Shown: positions 1 through 6,082 of the stretch, one piece after another
Position numbering within the stretch: the first letter of the stretch is position 1
Layout of the letters: each line of letters opens with the position of its first letter
Assembly: GCA_024688095.1 (NCBI GenBank)
Contig: JAILEJ010000483.1
Coordinates: 1-8,492, forward strand
DNA: 8,492 nucleotides
DNA from: Butyrivibrio sp.
GTDB lineage: Bacteria; Bacillota; Clostridia; Lachnospirales; Lachnospiraceae
Reading direction: 5' to 3'
Notes under the pieces: model-generated
What the model saw: only the letters and a program-made list of their open reading frames with translations
Databases searched by the model: none
Told to the model about the DNA's origin: nothing
Program-made: the position numbers and the translations under genes

Positions 1-668
1 TTTTCAAAAACATCTGTATAACTTATTTTTTCTTCTGAAAGGCTAACAGGAACATATGGATATTTTCCAAGTCCTTCACAGGAATAACCTCTGAAAATGT
101 GCATCATTGTCGTATTTCCAGAAATAACAACTCCTGCTATCTTATATTTTTTATTCATTATGAGTTTTTTTATCAGCTCTTCAATATCACTTATTATTAT
201 ATTATGCAGATTCTCAGAATCTTTATTTGCAGCAGATATTCTGGACATAACATCCGCTCCATACTGTCTCTGATGATTAAGCATATTATATCTGACAATA
301 ATATTTCCCTTTGAATCACACAAAGCTCCGCAGATAGTGGTAGTTCCTATATCAACACATGCATAGACTTCTGTTTCATTATTTGTATTTTCACCAGATA
401 CTGCATCGTCAACCGGCACAACTATCCTGTCTATATCCTGGTCCGGAAGCTCGACCTTACAGTTGTTAAAAATCAGAGTTTTACAGGCAGGCTTTTTTTC
501 TCCATCCACTATTACAGTACATTTTCCGCACTTACCCATTCCACCACATATTGCATCTATGAAATAGCCATTATCCTTTATAATTTCTAGTAGATTTTTT
601 CCCGGAAGACACTTATACTCTTTTTCTTCTTTTTTAGATATTATTTTTACAGTCAGTTCTCTGCCCAA
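1..668 (-). CDS. 2Fe-2S ferredoxin/ASKHA-domain protein (DUF4445, RACo-type corrinoid activator family), N-terminal part
   Basis: Partial gene: 222 codons from the start run off the left edge. It begins at a TTG (666-668) preceded by AGGAG at 676-680 with a 7-base spacer; no ATG lies in frame between this point and the upstream stop. Residues 1-65 form a plant-type 2Fe-2S ferredoxin domain with C41-x5-C47-x2-C50-x11-C62. The ASKHA nucleotide-binding fold starts near residue 102 with the phosphate-loop motif VDIGTTT (105-111), followed by the family signature SGNTTMMH (183-190). Known family members (RACo, RamA and related activators) use ATP and the Fe-S cluster to re-reduce inactive Co(II) corrinoid in methyltransferase systems. 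Only about 40 residues separate the ferredoxin from the ASKHA fold, so the separate linker domain of acetogen RACo appears to be missing. The C-terminal DUF4445 part lies outside the window. Family assignment is firm; the partner corrinoid protein is unknown and none is encoded nearby. Confidence 0.88.
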   Translation of the reverse strand, partial: MGRELTVKIISKKEEKEYKCLPGKNLLEIIKDNGYFIDAICGGMGKCGKCTVIVDGEKKPACKTLIFNNCKVELPDQDIDRIVVPVDDAVSGENTNNETEVYACVDIGTTTICGALCDSKGNIIVRYNMLNHQRQYGADVMSRISAANKDSENLHNIIISDIEELIKKLIMNKKYKIAGVVISGNTTMMHIFRGYSCEGLGKYPYVPVSLSEEKISYTDVFE

Positions 669-675
669 ATTTATT

Positions 676-680
676 CTCCT
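676..680 (-). promoter_or_regulatory. Ribosome binding site that fixes the TTG start of the Fe-S/ASKHA gene
   Basis: On the minus strand AGGAG is followed by 7 bases and then TTG at 668. The frame is open upstream to a stop near 720 but holds no ATG, and the other in-frame TTG (710) has no comparable site, so this element decides the start. Confidence 0.75.
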
Positions 681-849
681 GTTATCAAATATTGATGACT
701 TTATTTTCAATACTTTCGGTTATCTTCTTTTCATAAAAAAATTCTTAGTTTTTATTCTGAAAATTTTTCTTCTTTTTCTGTAATAATATCATAAGCCCAG
801 ATAAACTGCATTGTACACAAGTATTTCTTCTTTAATTACAATTAGTGTG

Positions 850-879
850 TTAATATTATTATGTTAACAAATGTAATAT
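850..879 (+). promoter_or_regulatory. Candidate sigma-A-type promoter of the SPFH/zinc-ribbon/TPM operon
   Basis: TTAATA (850-855) and TAATAT (874-879) are separated by 18 bases, each matching the -35 and -10 consensus at four of six positions. Transcription would start around 886, giving a leader of about 50 bases. In such AT-rich DNA chance matches are common, so this is only a candidate. The TGTTAACA palindrome at 862-869 sits in the spacer. Confidence 0.25.
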
Positions 880-926
880 AAAAATATTTATTTGTGAACA
901 GAATTTTCTAAATTACATATATACTT

Positions 927-932
927 AGGAGG
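927..932 (+). promoter_or_regulatory. Ribosome binding site of the SPFH gene
   Basis: A perfect AGGAGG is followed by a 6-base spacer and ATG at 939, which supports this start and suggests efficient translation of the first gene of the operon. Confidence 0.85.
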
Positions 933-938
933 ATAATT

Positions 939-2144
939 ATGGGTATTTTACAAGCCGGTATTGGCTCACTTTCAAATGCACTTGCAGATTCCTGGAGAGA
1001 ATATTTTTACTGTCCTGCTATGGAAAGTAATGTACTTGCTGTAAAGGGGGTAAAAAAGACTCAGAAAGGCAGCTCAAACAAAAAGGGAAGCGACAACATT
1101 ATTTCAAACGGTTCAATCATAGCTGTTAATGAAGGTCAGTGTATGATAATCGTAAGTCAGGGACAAATTGTTGAATGCTGCGCACAGGCAGGCGAATTTG
1201 TTTATGATTCATCTACAGAGCCTTCTATCTTTTATGGTGATCTTAGCGAAAATATTGGCGCTACATTTGAAGAGATCAAAAAACGTTTCTCATTTGGCGG
1301 AGTTACTGCAAATGACCAGCGTGTATACTTTATAAATACCAAGGAAATTCTTGGAAATAAATATGGCACTGCTAATCCAATTCCTTTCAGAGTTGTTGAC
1401 CAGCATGCCGGACTTGATATTGATATTTCAATTCGTTGTCATGGTGAGTATGCATATAGAATTGTAGATCCTATTCTCTTCTATACAAGCATCTCAGGCA
1501 ATTTCAGCGGAGAATACACAAGAGATAATATAGATTCACAGCTTAAGAGTGATCTTCTTACTGCTCTTCAGCCAGCTTTCGCAAAGATTTCAGACATGGG
1601 AATCCGTTACAGCTCACTTCCTGGACATACTATGGAAATTGCAAATGCACTTAATGAAATCCTTAGTCCTAAGTGGGAAAAACAGTATGGAATCATTATC
1701 TCTTCATTTGGTGTAAATTCAGTTTCAGCATCTGAAGAAGATGAAAAACTTATTAAAGATATGCAGAGAACAGCTGCTTACCAGAATGCAAATATGGCTG
1801 GTGCTGCAATGGTCAATGCTACAGCTCAGGCTATGCAGGATGCTGCAAAAAATACTGCAACAGGTCCTATGATGGCATTTGCAGGAATGAATATGGCTCA
1901 ACAGGCTGGCGGTGTTAATGCTCAATCTCTCTTCCAGATGGGTGGTCAGGCTCAGCAACAGGCAGCACCTCAGATGCAGCCTCAGAATGCAGGTTCATGG
2001 ACATGTCAGTGTGGTACAGCCAATACCGGCAACTTCTGCTCAAATTGCGGTTCTCCAAAGCCAGCTCCAGCTTCGTGGACATGCAGCTGTGGAACAGTAA
2101 ACACAGGCAATTTCTGTTCAAACTGCGGTTCAAAGAGAGCATAA
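939..2144 (+). CDS. YdjI-like SPFH (stomatin/prohibitin) protein with two C-terminal zinc ribbons
   Basis: 401 residues; the ATG has a perfect AGGAGG upstream. The protein has no obvious N-terminal membrane segment. Roughly residues 20-280 match the SPFH/band-7 protein group often labelled 'virion core protein' or YdjI, including the typical stretches NPIPFRVVD and DIDISIRCHGEYAYRI. A low-complexity A/Q/M/N-rich segment follows (about 275-350). The end carries two near-identical zinc ribbons: C356-x-C358 with C367-x2-C370, and C382-x-C384 with C393-x2-C396. SPFH proteins oligomerise on membranes and organise microdomains. B. subtilis YdjI works with YdjG and YdjH in a membrane complex that recruits the stress protein PspA. 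The next two genes here are YdjG- and YdjH-like, so the same complex is likely. No pspA is visible. Family call is confident; the cellular role is inferred from B. subtilis. Confidence 0.9.
   Translation: MGILQAGIGSLSNALADSWREYFYCPAMESNVLAVKGVKKTQKGSSNKKGSDNIISNGSIIAVNEGQCMIIVSQGQIVECCAQAGEFVYDSSTEPSIFYGDLSENIGATFEEIKKRFSFGGVTANDQRVYFINTKEILGNKYGTANPIPFRVVDQHAGLDIDISIRCHGEYAYRIVDPILFYTSISGNFSGEYTRDNIDSQLKSDLLTALQPAFAKISDMGIRYSSLPGHTMEIANALNEILSPKWEKQYGIIISSFGVNSVSASEEDEKLIKDMQRTAAYQNANMAGAAMVNATAQAMQDAAKNTATGPMMAFAGMNMAQQAGGVNAQSLFQMGGQAQQQAAPQMQPQNAGSWTCQCGTANTGNFCSNCGSPKPAPASWTCSCGTVNTGNFCSNCGSKRA
1998..2138 (+). repeat. In-gene tandem duplication of a zinc-ribbon module
   Basis: Two copies of about 63 bases start at 1998 and 2076 (period 78 bases). 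Each encodes WTC-x-CGT-x-NTGNFCSNCGS. At protein level the copies differ at only two places within the core (Q/S and A/V), while the codons have drifted, for example at the Gly, Asn and Cys positions. The duplication is therefore maintained under selection on the protein, or is old. The copies are joined by a short Pro/Ala linker. Confidence 0.85.
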
Positions 2145-2157
2145 ATCAAATTATTAT

Positions 2158-2162
2158 TGAGG
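2158..2162 (+). promoter_or_regulatory. Ribosome binding site that fixes the ATG start of the YdjG-like gene
   Basis: TGAGG is followed by 6 bases and ATG at 2169. A TTG four codons upstream (2157) would overlap this site and has no ribosome binding site of its own, so 2169 is the better start. Confidence 0.7.
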
Positions 2163-2168
2163 TACAAA

Positions 2169-3224
2169 ATGGCAATTACTGAATATGAATGTCCCGCCTG
2201 TGGCGGGACTATGGCCTTTGATGCTGCCACTCAGATGCTTAAATGTGAGTATTGTGATACCAAAATCAAGGTCAGCGACTATGTTGCTCCTCACGCGCAT
2301 GGGCCGGAAGCTACTGCTGCCAATGAATGGCAGGCTTCTGAAACAGAGGGTATGTTTGTTTATACATGCCAGTCCTGTGGTGGAGAAATCATAGCTGATG
2401 AAAATCTTGGTTCTTCACAGTGTCCTTTCTGTGGCAATAATGTTGTTATGAAGGACAAATTTGAAGGCGGCTTAAAGCCCGATTACATAATTCCGTTTAA
2501 AAAATCAAAAGAAGAAGCAATGAATGGATATCATTCATTTATAAAAGGAAAACCGCTTCTTCCCAAAGTTTTTTCAGACGAAAATCATATAGACAAAATA
2601 CGAGGCATTTATGTTCCTTACTGGCTATATGATGCAAAGCTTTCCGCAGATATTACTTATGAAGGTACTAAGGTCAGAACCTGGCGTGACAGTGATTACA
2701 ACTATACGGACACCAGTTTTTTTCATATCGAAAGAGCTGGTACCGAAGTTTTTGAACATATTCCTGTTGATGGTTCAAAGGAAATGCCGGACAATCTTAT
2801 GGAATCTCTGGAACCCTTCGATTTCAAGGAAGTGCAGAAATTTGAAGGGGCATTTCTGGCAGGCTTTATAGCAAATAAGTATGACGTAGAGGAAAAAGAT
2901 TGCAGACCACGCGCCAGACAGAGAGCTGAAGAACAGATTTCTGCCAATTTCCGCAACTCTGTGATCGGCTATAGTACAGTCAGGGAGACAAGCAAAAACA
3001 TTAGTGAAAGGAGTTTTTCCCATAAATATGCTCTTTATCCTGTCTGGGTTTTAAATACAACCTGGCGAGATAATCATTACATGTTTGCCATGAATGGTCA
3101 GACCGGTAAGTTTATTGGTGACCTTCCAAGTGATAAAGGAGCTGCAGTAAAATATTTCCTTGCATTTGGACTTGCCTTTTCCGTTATTATGTTTATAATC
3201 AATTGTATTTTACAAATCTATTAA
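2169..3224 (+). CDS. YdjG-like double zinc-ribbon protein with C-terminal membrane anchor
   Basis: 351 residues from the ATG at 2169. Two zinc ribbons sit at the N terminus: C8-x2-C11 with C26-x2-C29 (of the TFIIB/PriA-like 'CPACGG...CEYC' type) and C67-x2-C70 with C85-x2-C88. A conserved middle region follows, with KPDYIIPFKKSKEEA and IYVPYWLYDA, both typical of the YdjG family. The last 26 or so residues form one hydrophobic helix, which makes a tail-anchored protein with most of its mass in the cytoplasm. The gene follows the SPFH gene after 24 bases and the TPM gene follows after 13 bases, so all three are co-transcribed. In B. subtilis YdjG is a membrane component that, with YdjH, docks PspA. 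Automatic names such as 'PriA-like' or 'TFIIB zinc ribbon protein' reflect only the zinc ribbon. Biochemical activity is unknown. Confidence 0.88.
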   Translation: MAITEYECPACGGTMAFDAATQMLKCEYCDTKIKVSDYVAPHAHGPEATAANEWQASETEGMFVYTCQSCGGEIIADENLGSSQCPFCGNNVVMKDKFEGGLKPDYIIPFKKSKEEAMNGYHSFIKGKPLLPKVFSDENHIDKIRGIYVPYWLYDAKLSADITYEGTKVRTWRDSDYNYTDTSFFHIERAGTEVFEHIPVDGSKEMPDNLMESLEPFDFKEVQKFEGAFLAGFIANKYDVEEKDCRPRARQRAEEQISANFRNSVIGYSTVRETSKNISERSFSHKYALYPVWVLNTTWRDNHYMFAMNGQTGKFIGDLPSDKGAAVKYFLAFGLAFSVIMFIINCILQIY

Positions 3225-3228
3225 GGAG
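3223..3228 (+). promoter_or_regulatory. Ribosome binding site of the TPM gene, overlapping the previous stop codon
   Basis: AAGGAG overlaps the TAA stop of the YdjG-like gene (3222-3224). It lies only 3 bases before an ATG at 3232 but 9 bases before a second in-frame ATG at 3238, so the second is favoured. The overlap suggests translational coupling. Confidence 0.65.
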
Positions 3229-3237
3229 AAAATGTAT

Positions 3238-4050
3238 ATGACAAATATAAAAAGACTTTTTAAGTCAGCTTTGATGTTTGCCCTGCTCCTTGGTATATTT
3301 GGAGGTGCAGGTTATATAACATCCTATGCAGCCGACTATTATTCAGTTGTTGATAATGCTGATCTGTTAAGTGATTCCGAGGAGGAAGCTCTTGCAGCAA
3401 CTCTGGATGACATAGCAGCAACCTACGAGGCAGATGTTATTATCGTTACCACAGATTCAACCGATGGTAAGACAGCAACTGCCTACGCTGATGACTTTTA
3501 TGACTATAATGGATATGGTAAGGGAAGCGACAGATCAGGAATACTGTTTTTGCTCTCTATGGAGGACAGAAGCTGGGCAATAAGTACCTGCGGAAGTTCT
3601 ATATATGTCTTTACAGACTATAGACAGCAGACAATTATTGATAACCTGAAATCTGATCTCAGCTCCGGTTATTACTATGATGCATTTAACTCATTTGCAA
3701 GTGATTGCAGATATTATTATCAGGCTGATATTGATTCACAATATGAACCTGGAGGAAGATATTACAATCCTGTAAATGCAAAAGCTATTGGAATATCTCT
3801 TGTAATTGGTTTTCTGATTGCTCTTATTCCAATTGGTATTATGTTTGCGCAGCTTAAAACAGTTAAATTTGCAACTGGAGCTGCAAGCTATGAAAATACC
3901 AATTCAAGAACCTTTTCAGTTAGTAGGGATCACTTTATTAGACATGTAGTTACAAAAACACCTATTCCAAAAAGCTCAGATGGTGGAGGAAGCTCTACAC
4001 ATACCTCTTCATCAGGCACAAGTCATGGCGGAAGCTCTGGTCATTTCTGA
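3238..4050 (+). CDS. YdjH-like TPM-domain membrane protein with Gly/Ser/His tail
   Basis: 270 residues from the ATG at 3238; an ATG two codons earlier (3232) is also possible but sits too close to the ribosome binding site. Residues 5-32 form a signal peptide (Lys/Arg, then a hydrophobic core, ending near SYAA). The TPM fold (also seen in Psb32 and YgcG) spans about 35-165: YSVVDNADLLS at its start, DVIIVTTDS, and DRSGILFLLSMEDRSWAIS (98-116). A single membrane helix lies at about 184-204. A polar tail follows, ending in 25 residues of mostly Gly, Ser, Thr and His; such Gly-rich ends are typical of this family. The TPM domain should face outside and the tail the cytoplasm. In B. subtilis YdjH partners YdjG and YdjI in docking PspA. 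Last gene of the operon; its stop codon lies within the first downstream hairpin. Confidence 0.87.
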   Translation: MTNIKRLFKSALMFALLLGIFGGAGYITSYAADYYSVVDNADLLSDSEEEALAATLDDIAATYEADVIIVTTDSTDGKTATAYADDFYDYNGYGKGSDRSGILFLLSMEDRSWAISTCGSSIYVFTDYRQQTIIDNLKSDLSSGYYYDAFNSFASDCRYYYQADIDSQYEPGGRYYNPVNAKAIGISLVIGFLIALIPIGIMFAQLKTVKFATGAASYENTNSRTFSVSRDHFIRHVVTKTPIPKSSDGGGSSTHTSSSGTSHGGSSGHF

Positions 4051-4067
4051 TTCATCAGAAATTTTTA
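4043..4067 (+). terminator. AT-rich hairpin overlapping the stop codon of the TPM gene
   Basis: ATTTCTGAT (4043-4051) pairs perfectly with ATCAGAAAT (4054-4062), followed by a T run (4062-4066). The shape is that of an intrinsic terminator, but the stem has few G-C pairs and it overlaps the TGA stop (4048-4050), where terminating ribosomes would hinder folding. It may instead protect the mRNA 3' end or act as a weak first terminator. Confidence 0.5.
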
Positions 4068-4088
4068 ACACATAAAAAGATCTAATAT

Positions 4089-4135
4089 AAAAGGACATTT
4101 ACTTAGATTTTAATTTCTAAGAAATGTCCTTTTTT
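4089..4135. terminator. Strong intrinsic terminator between convergent genes, probably bidirectional
   Basis: AAGGACATTT (4091-4100) pairs with AAATGTCCTT (4122-4131), and CTTAGA (4102-4107) pairs with TCTAAG (4116-4121). There is one bulged A at 4101 and an 8-base loop. The stem of 16 pairs runs into a T tract (4131-4135) on the plus strand, ending the SPFH/zinc-ribbon/TPM operon. On the minus strand the same stem is followed by TTATATT, so it can also end the GT-C cluster, whose last stop is about 60 bases away. Confidence 0.88.
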
Positions 4136-4195
4136 ATCTGCCTTTTTAAATATTCTTTATATTCACTTGATATAACTACATCATCTATATTTCTT

Positions 4196-6046
4196 TCATT
4201 CAGATCTTACCTTTGATGTTACAAGAAGCCTAACTGCACACACTATAACTACAATTATTGAAAGAGCTGAAATTATTTCTGAAAGTACCCAGTACCATGG
4301 CTTAACAAATTTTACACTAAGAGTTCCAGTGAAATTTTTAGGAATAATTACTGCTATTTTATTATTGTCACCTGTCTGGATATCAAATTTTGCTCCATCA
4401 GACCAGGCAACATAACCTTTATATGCAAATACAGGTACTGTTACTGTAGTAGTTCCTTCTGCATTTGCATCAGCAGCAGACAGCTCAGCCAGGAATTCAT
4501 CACCTTCAAATCCATAGTTTCCAACACTTATACTTTCATCTTCAGGAAGCACATTACTATATTCTACTCTCTCCATATCGGTTCCTTCGAGTATATATAG
4601 TCTGTCTTCATTATAAATTCCAAGTTCTGACACATCTACTACGTTTACCTGCCATTCCTGCTCTGCAAGGTATCTATTCATGTATCTGACACCTTCACTG
4701 GCAGATAAGATACACAAAATAAACATTACTGTATAGACAGCACAATCTATTGCAAACATCCTTTTTGACACTATCTCTTTATTGTTTATGGATTTATCAG
4801 GCTTTGGATATTTAATGGCATCAGCACCAAATACTATGGCAAGTCCAACACATATTGAAACTGTTGCAATTTCCAAATATCTTACAGGATACTGGACTTT
4901 ACCAATAATACCATACAAAAATGGAATATTTTCCTGTATATAATCATATGGGAAATAGCAGGTTGCCATGTACATAGACAATACCGTAAGGATAAAAGCT
5001 ACAATCCCTGAATAAATCCTGTCAAATCTGAATTTCCTACCTGCTATACCAGCAAAGAGTCCAGCCATTAAAATCACAATTGTTATAATAAGTGCCATCC
5101 CAACAGTCTGCGGCATTTCCTCATTTACAGGAACTCCCTTCTCCTGCATTCCCATAAGAAGATTTGTATTATCTATATCAACTGTCAGATTATCAATTTC
5201 AATTCCGTAACTCTGAATTGATGATGCTTCTTCAGATGTTATCTGCATTGGTACATTCATCATATAGTCCATCATCGGAATGAGTGTACCAAAATTAAGA
5301 ACTACAGTAAAAAGAGCTGTTCCAATCAAAAGTATCAGCTTCCTTGCCTTATTTCTTAGAAGTGCAACTATACCCAAAATACATATAATTACTGTAAAAA
5401 AAGCTGACATCATAAGGCTAAGAAGATGCGTCTGCACAAGCCCCGTAAAACCTGTTATAAGACATAGGGCTATAAATAAATTACTTCTGCTTAAAAACTT
5501 TTTTTCATCATCCGCTTTATCATTTACAAATATCTTATACAAGCCAAGTGTTATAAGTGGCAGAAACATATATGCGCTATACTCACCAACTGCCTGTCTT
5601 GTAAGCACATCAATAAGTCTCCATGTACTCATCATATACAAAAACATTATGATAACAGACAAAATCTTTTTGCCGGATATTTTATAAAAGCAAATATATG
5701 AGATTACTATAGTTGCTACATTTACCAGCGCTATATAAGCTACATATGATTTCCACAAAGGAATACCAGCCAAATATAATACTGCCGGAATATAAAGAAA
5801 TACATCTCCGTACATTACGCTTATAGGATATCCATAATTATTCCACCAGTGCTGCTGCATTTTTACAGGAAATGCTCCATCGCTTATTCCTTCTGCAAGA
5901 CCTGCTATTCGTCTTAAATGTATCTTAAGATCATGCCCATAGGGAAGGTATCCTTTAAAGAAAGGATAGGTTGTAAGTATAAAGGTAACTGCAAATACTG
6001 CAATTACAATAATATTTATTATTACTTTTCTGCTTTTAGTATTCAT
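4196..6046 (-). CDS. Multi-spanning GT-C-like membrane protein (PTPS-related family)
   Basis: 616 residues from the ATG at 6046. A TTG at 6058 would add four residues; neither has a strong ribosome binding site, though AAGAG lies 7 bases before the TTG. The protein opens with a membrane helix (about 8-26) and then an outside loop with PYGHDLKIHLRRI (35-47), the acidic/His motif typical of this family and of GT-C glycosyltransferases. TRQAVGEYSAYMFLPL further on is another family hallmark. About a dozen hydrophobic helices follow, then an extracellular beta-rich domain near the C terminus (including GYVAWSDGAK and TGDNNKIAV), a final helix and a Lys/Arg tail. Databases label such proteins '6-pyruvoyl-tetrahydropterin synthase related', a name without functional meaning here. 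A role in moving a lipid-linked sugar outside the membrane is inferred from the fold and from the two GT-C-like neighbours upstream. Third gene of the minus-strand cluster. Confidence 0.75.
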   Translation of the reverse strand: MNTKSRKVIINIIVIAVFAVTFILTTYPFFKGYLPYGHDLKIHLRRIAGLAEGISDGAFPVKMQQHWWNNYGYPISVMYGDVFLYIPAVLYLAGIPLWKSYVAYIALVNVATIVISYICFYKISGKKILSVIIMFLYMMSTWRLIDVLTRQAVGEYSAYMFLPLITLGLYKIFVNDKADDEKKFLSRSNLFIALCLITGFTGLVQTHLLSLMMSAFFTVIICILGIVALLRNKARKLILLIGTALFTVVLNFGTLIPMMDYMMNVPMQITSEEASSIQSYGIEIDNLTVDIDNTNLLMGMQEKGVPVNEEMPQTVGMALIITIVILMAGLFAGIAGRKFRFDRIYSGIVAFILTVLSMYMATCYFPYDYIQENIPFLYGIIGKVQYPVRYLEIATVSICVGLAIVFGADAIKYPKPDKSINNKEIVSKRMFAIDCAVYTVMFILCILSASEGVRYMNRYLAEQEWQVNVVDVSELGIYNEDRLYILEGTDMERVEYSNVLPEDESISVGNYGFEGDEFLAELSAADANAEGTTTVTVPVFAYKGYVAWSDGAKFDIQTGDNNKIAVIIPKNFTGTLSVKFVKPWYWVLSEIISALSIIVVIVCAVRLLVTSKVRSE

Positions 6047-6082
6047 TTTATAATTCAAACCTTTTCTCTTATTTTTCCATCC

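Larger units (their letters stand above)
669..938. other. Divergent AT-rich intergenic region
   Basis: This gap separates the minus-strand Fe-S/ASKHA gene from the plus-strand SPFH operon and should hold promoters for both. It is extremely AT-rich, with T-rich runs around 720-780 and A/T-only stretches around 850-890. Small palindromes are present: TAATATTA (851-858), TGTTAACA (862-869) and the TTGT/ACAA pair at 811-820. No open frame of useful length, no tRNA-like structure and no recognisable riboswitch was seen. The palindromes are too short to name a regulator. Confidence 0.6.

Noticed and set aside
99..314. Plus-strand open frame of 71 codons with many Ile, Tyr and Phe.
   Set aside because: It lies antisense to the well-supported Fe-S/ASKHA coding region, has no ribosome binding site and has the composition expected of a reverse-strand shadow in AT-rich DNA.
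811..820. TTGTACACAA as a Rex-like redox operator.
   Set aside because: Rex sites have TTGTG and CACAA half sites separated by about 8 bases; this element is too short.
851..869. Palindromes TAATATTA and TGTTAACA as a specific operator.
   Set aside because: Both are short and expected by chance in such AT-rich DNA; neither matches a regulator site I can name.
895..921. TGAACA followed 15 bases later by CATATA, resembling an ECF/SigW-type promoter, of interest because the B. subtilis ydj operon is SigW-controlled.
   Set aside because: Transcription would begin at about 928, inside the ribosome binding site (927-932), leaving no leader. The -10 part also lacks the CGTA core.
2157..2168. In-frame TTG four codons upstream as start of the YdjG-like gene.
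   Set aside because: The TTG and the next bases are themselves the Shine-Dalgarno sequence for the ATG at 2169, and no ribosome binding site lies at proper distance before the TTG.
3232..3237. ATG at 3232 as start of the TPM gene.
   Set aside because: It is only 3 bases from AAGGAG; the in-frame ATG at 3238 has a 9-base spacer. Not excluded, as it adds only two residues.
5280..5687. Plus-strand open frame of 135 codons.
   Set aside because: It is antisense to the transmembrane part of the PTPS-related gene, has no ribosome binding site and matches no family I know; it is a shadow frame.
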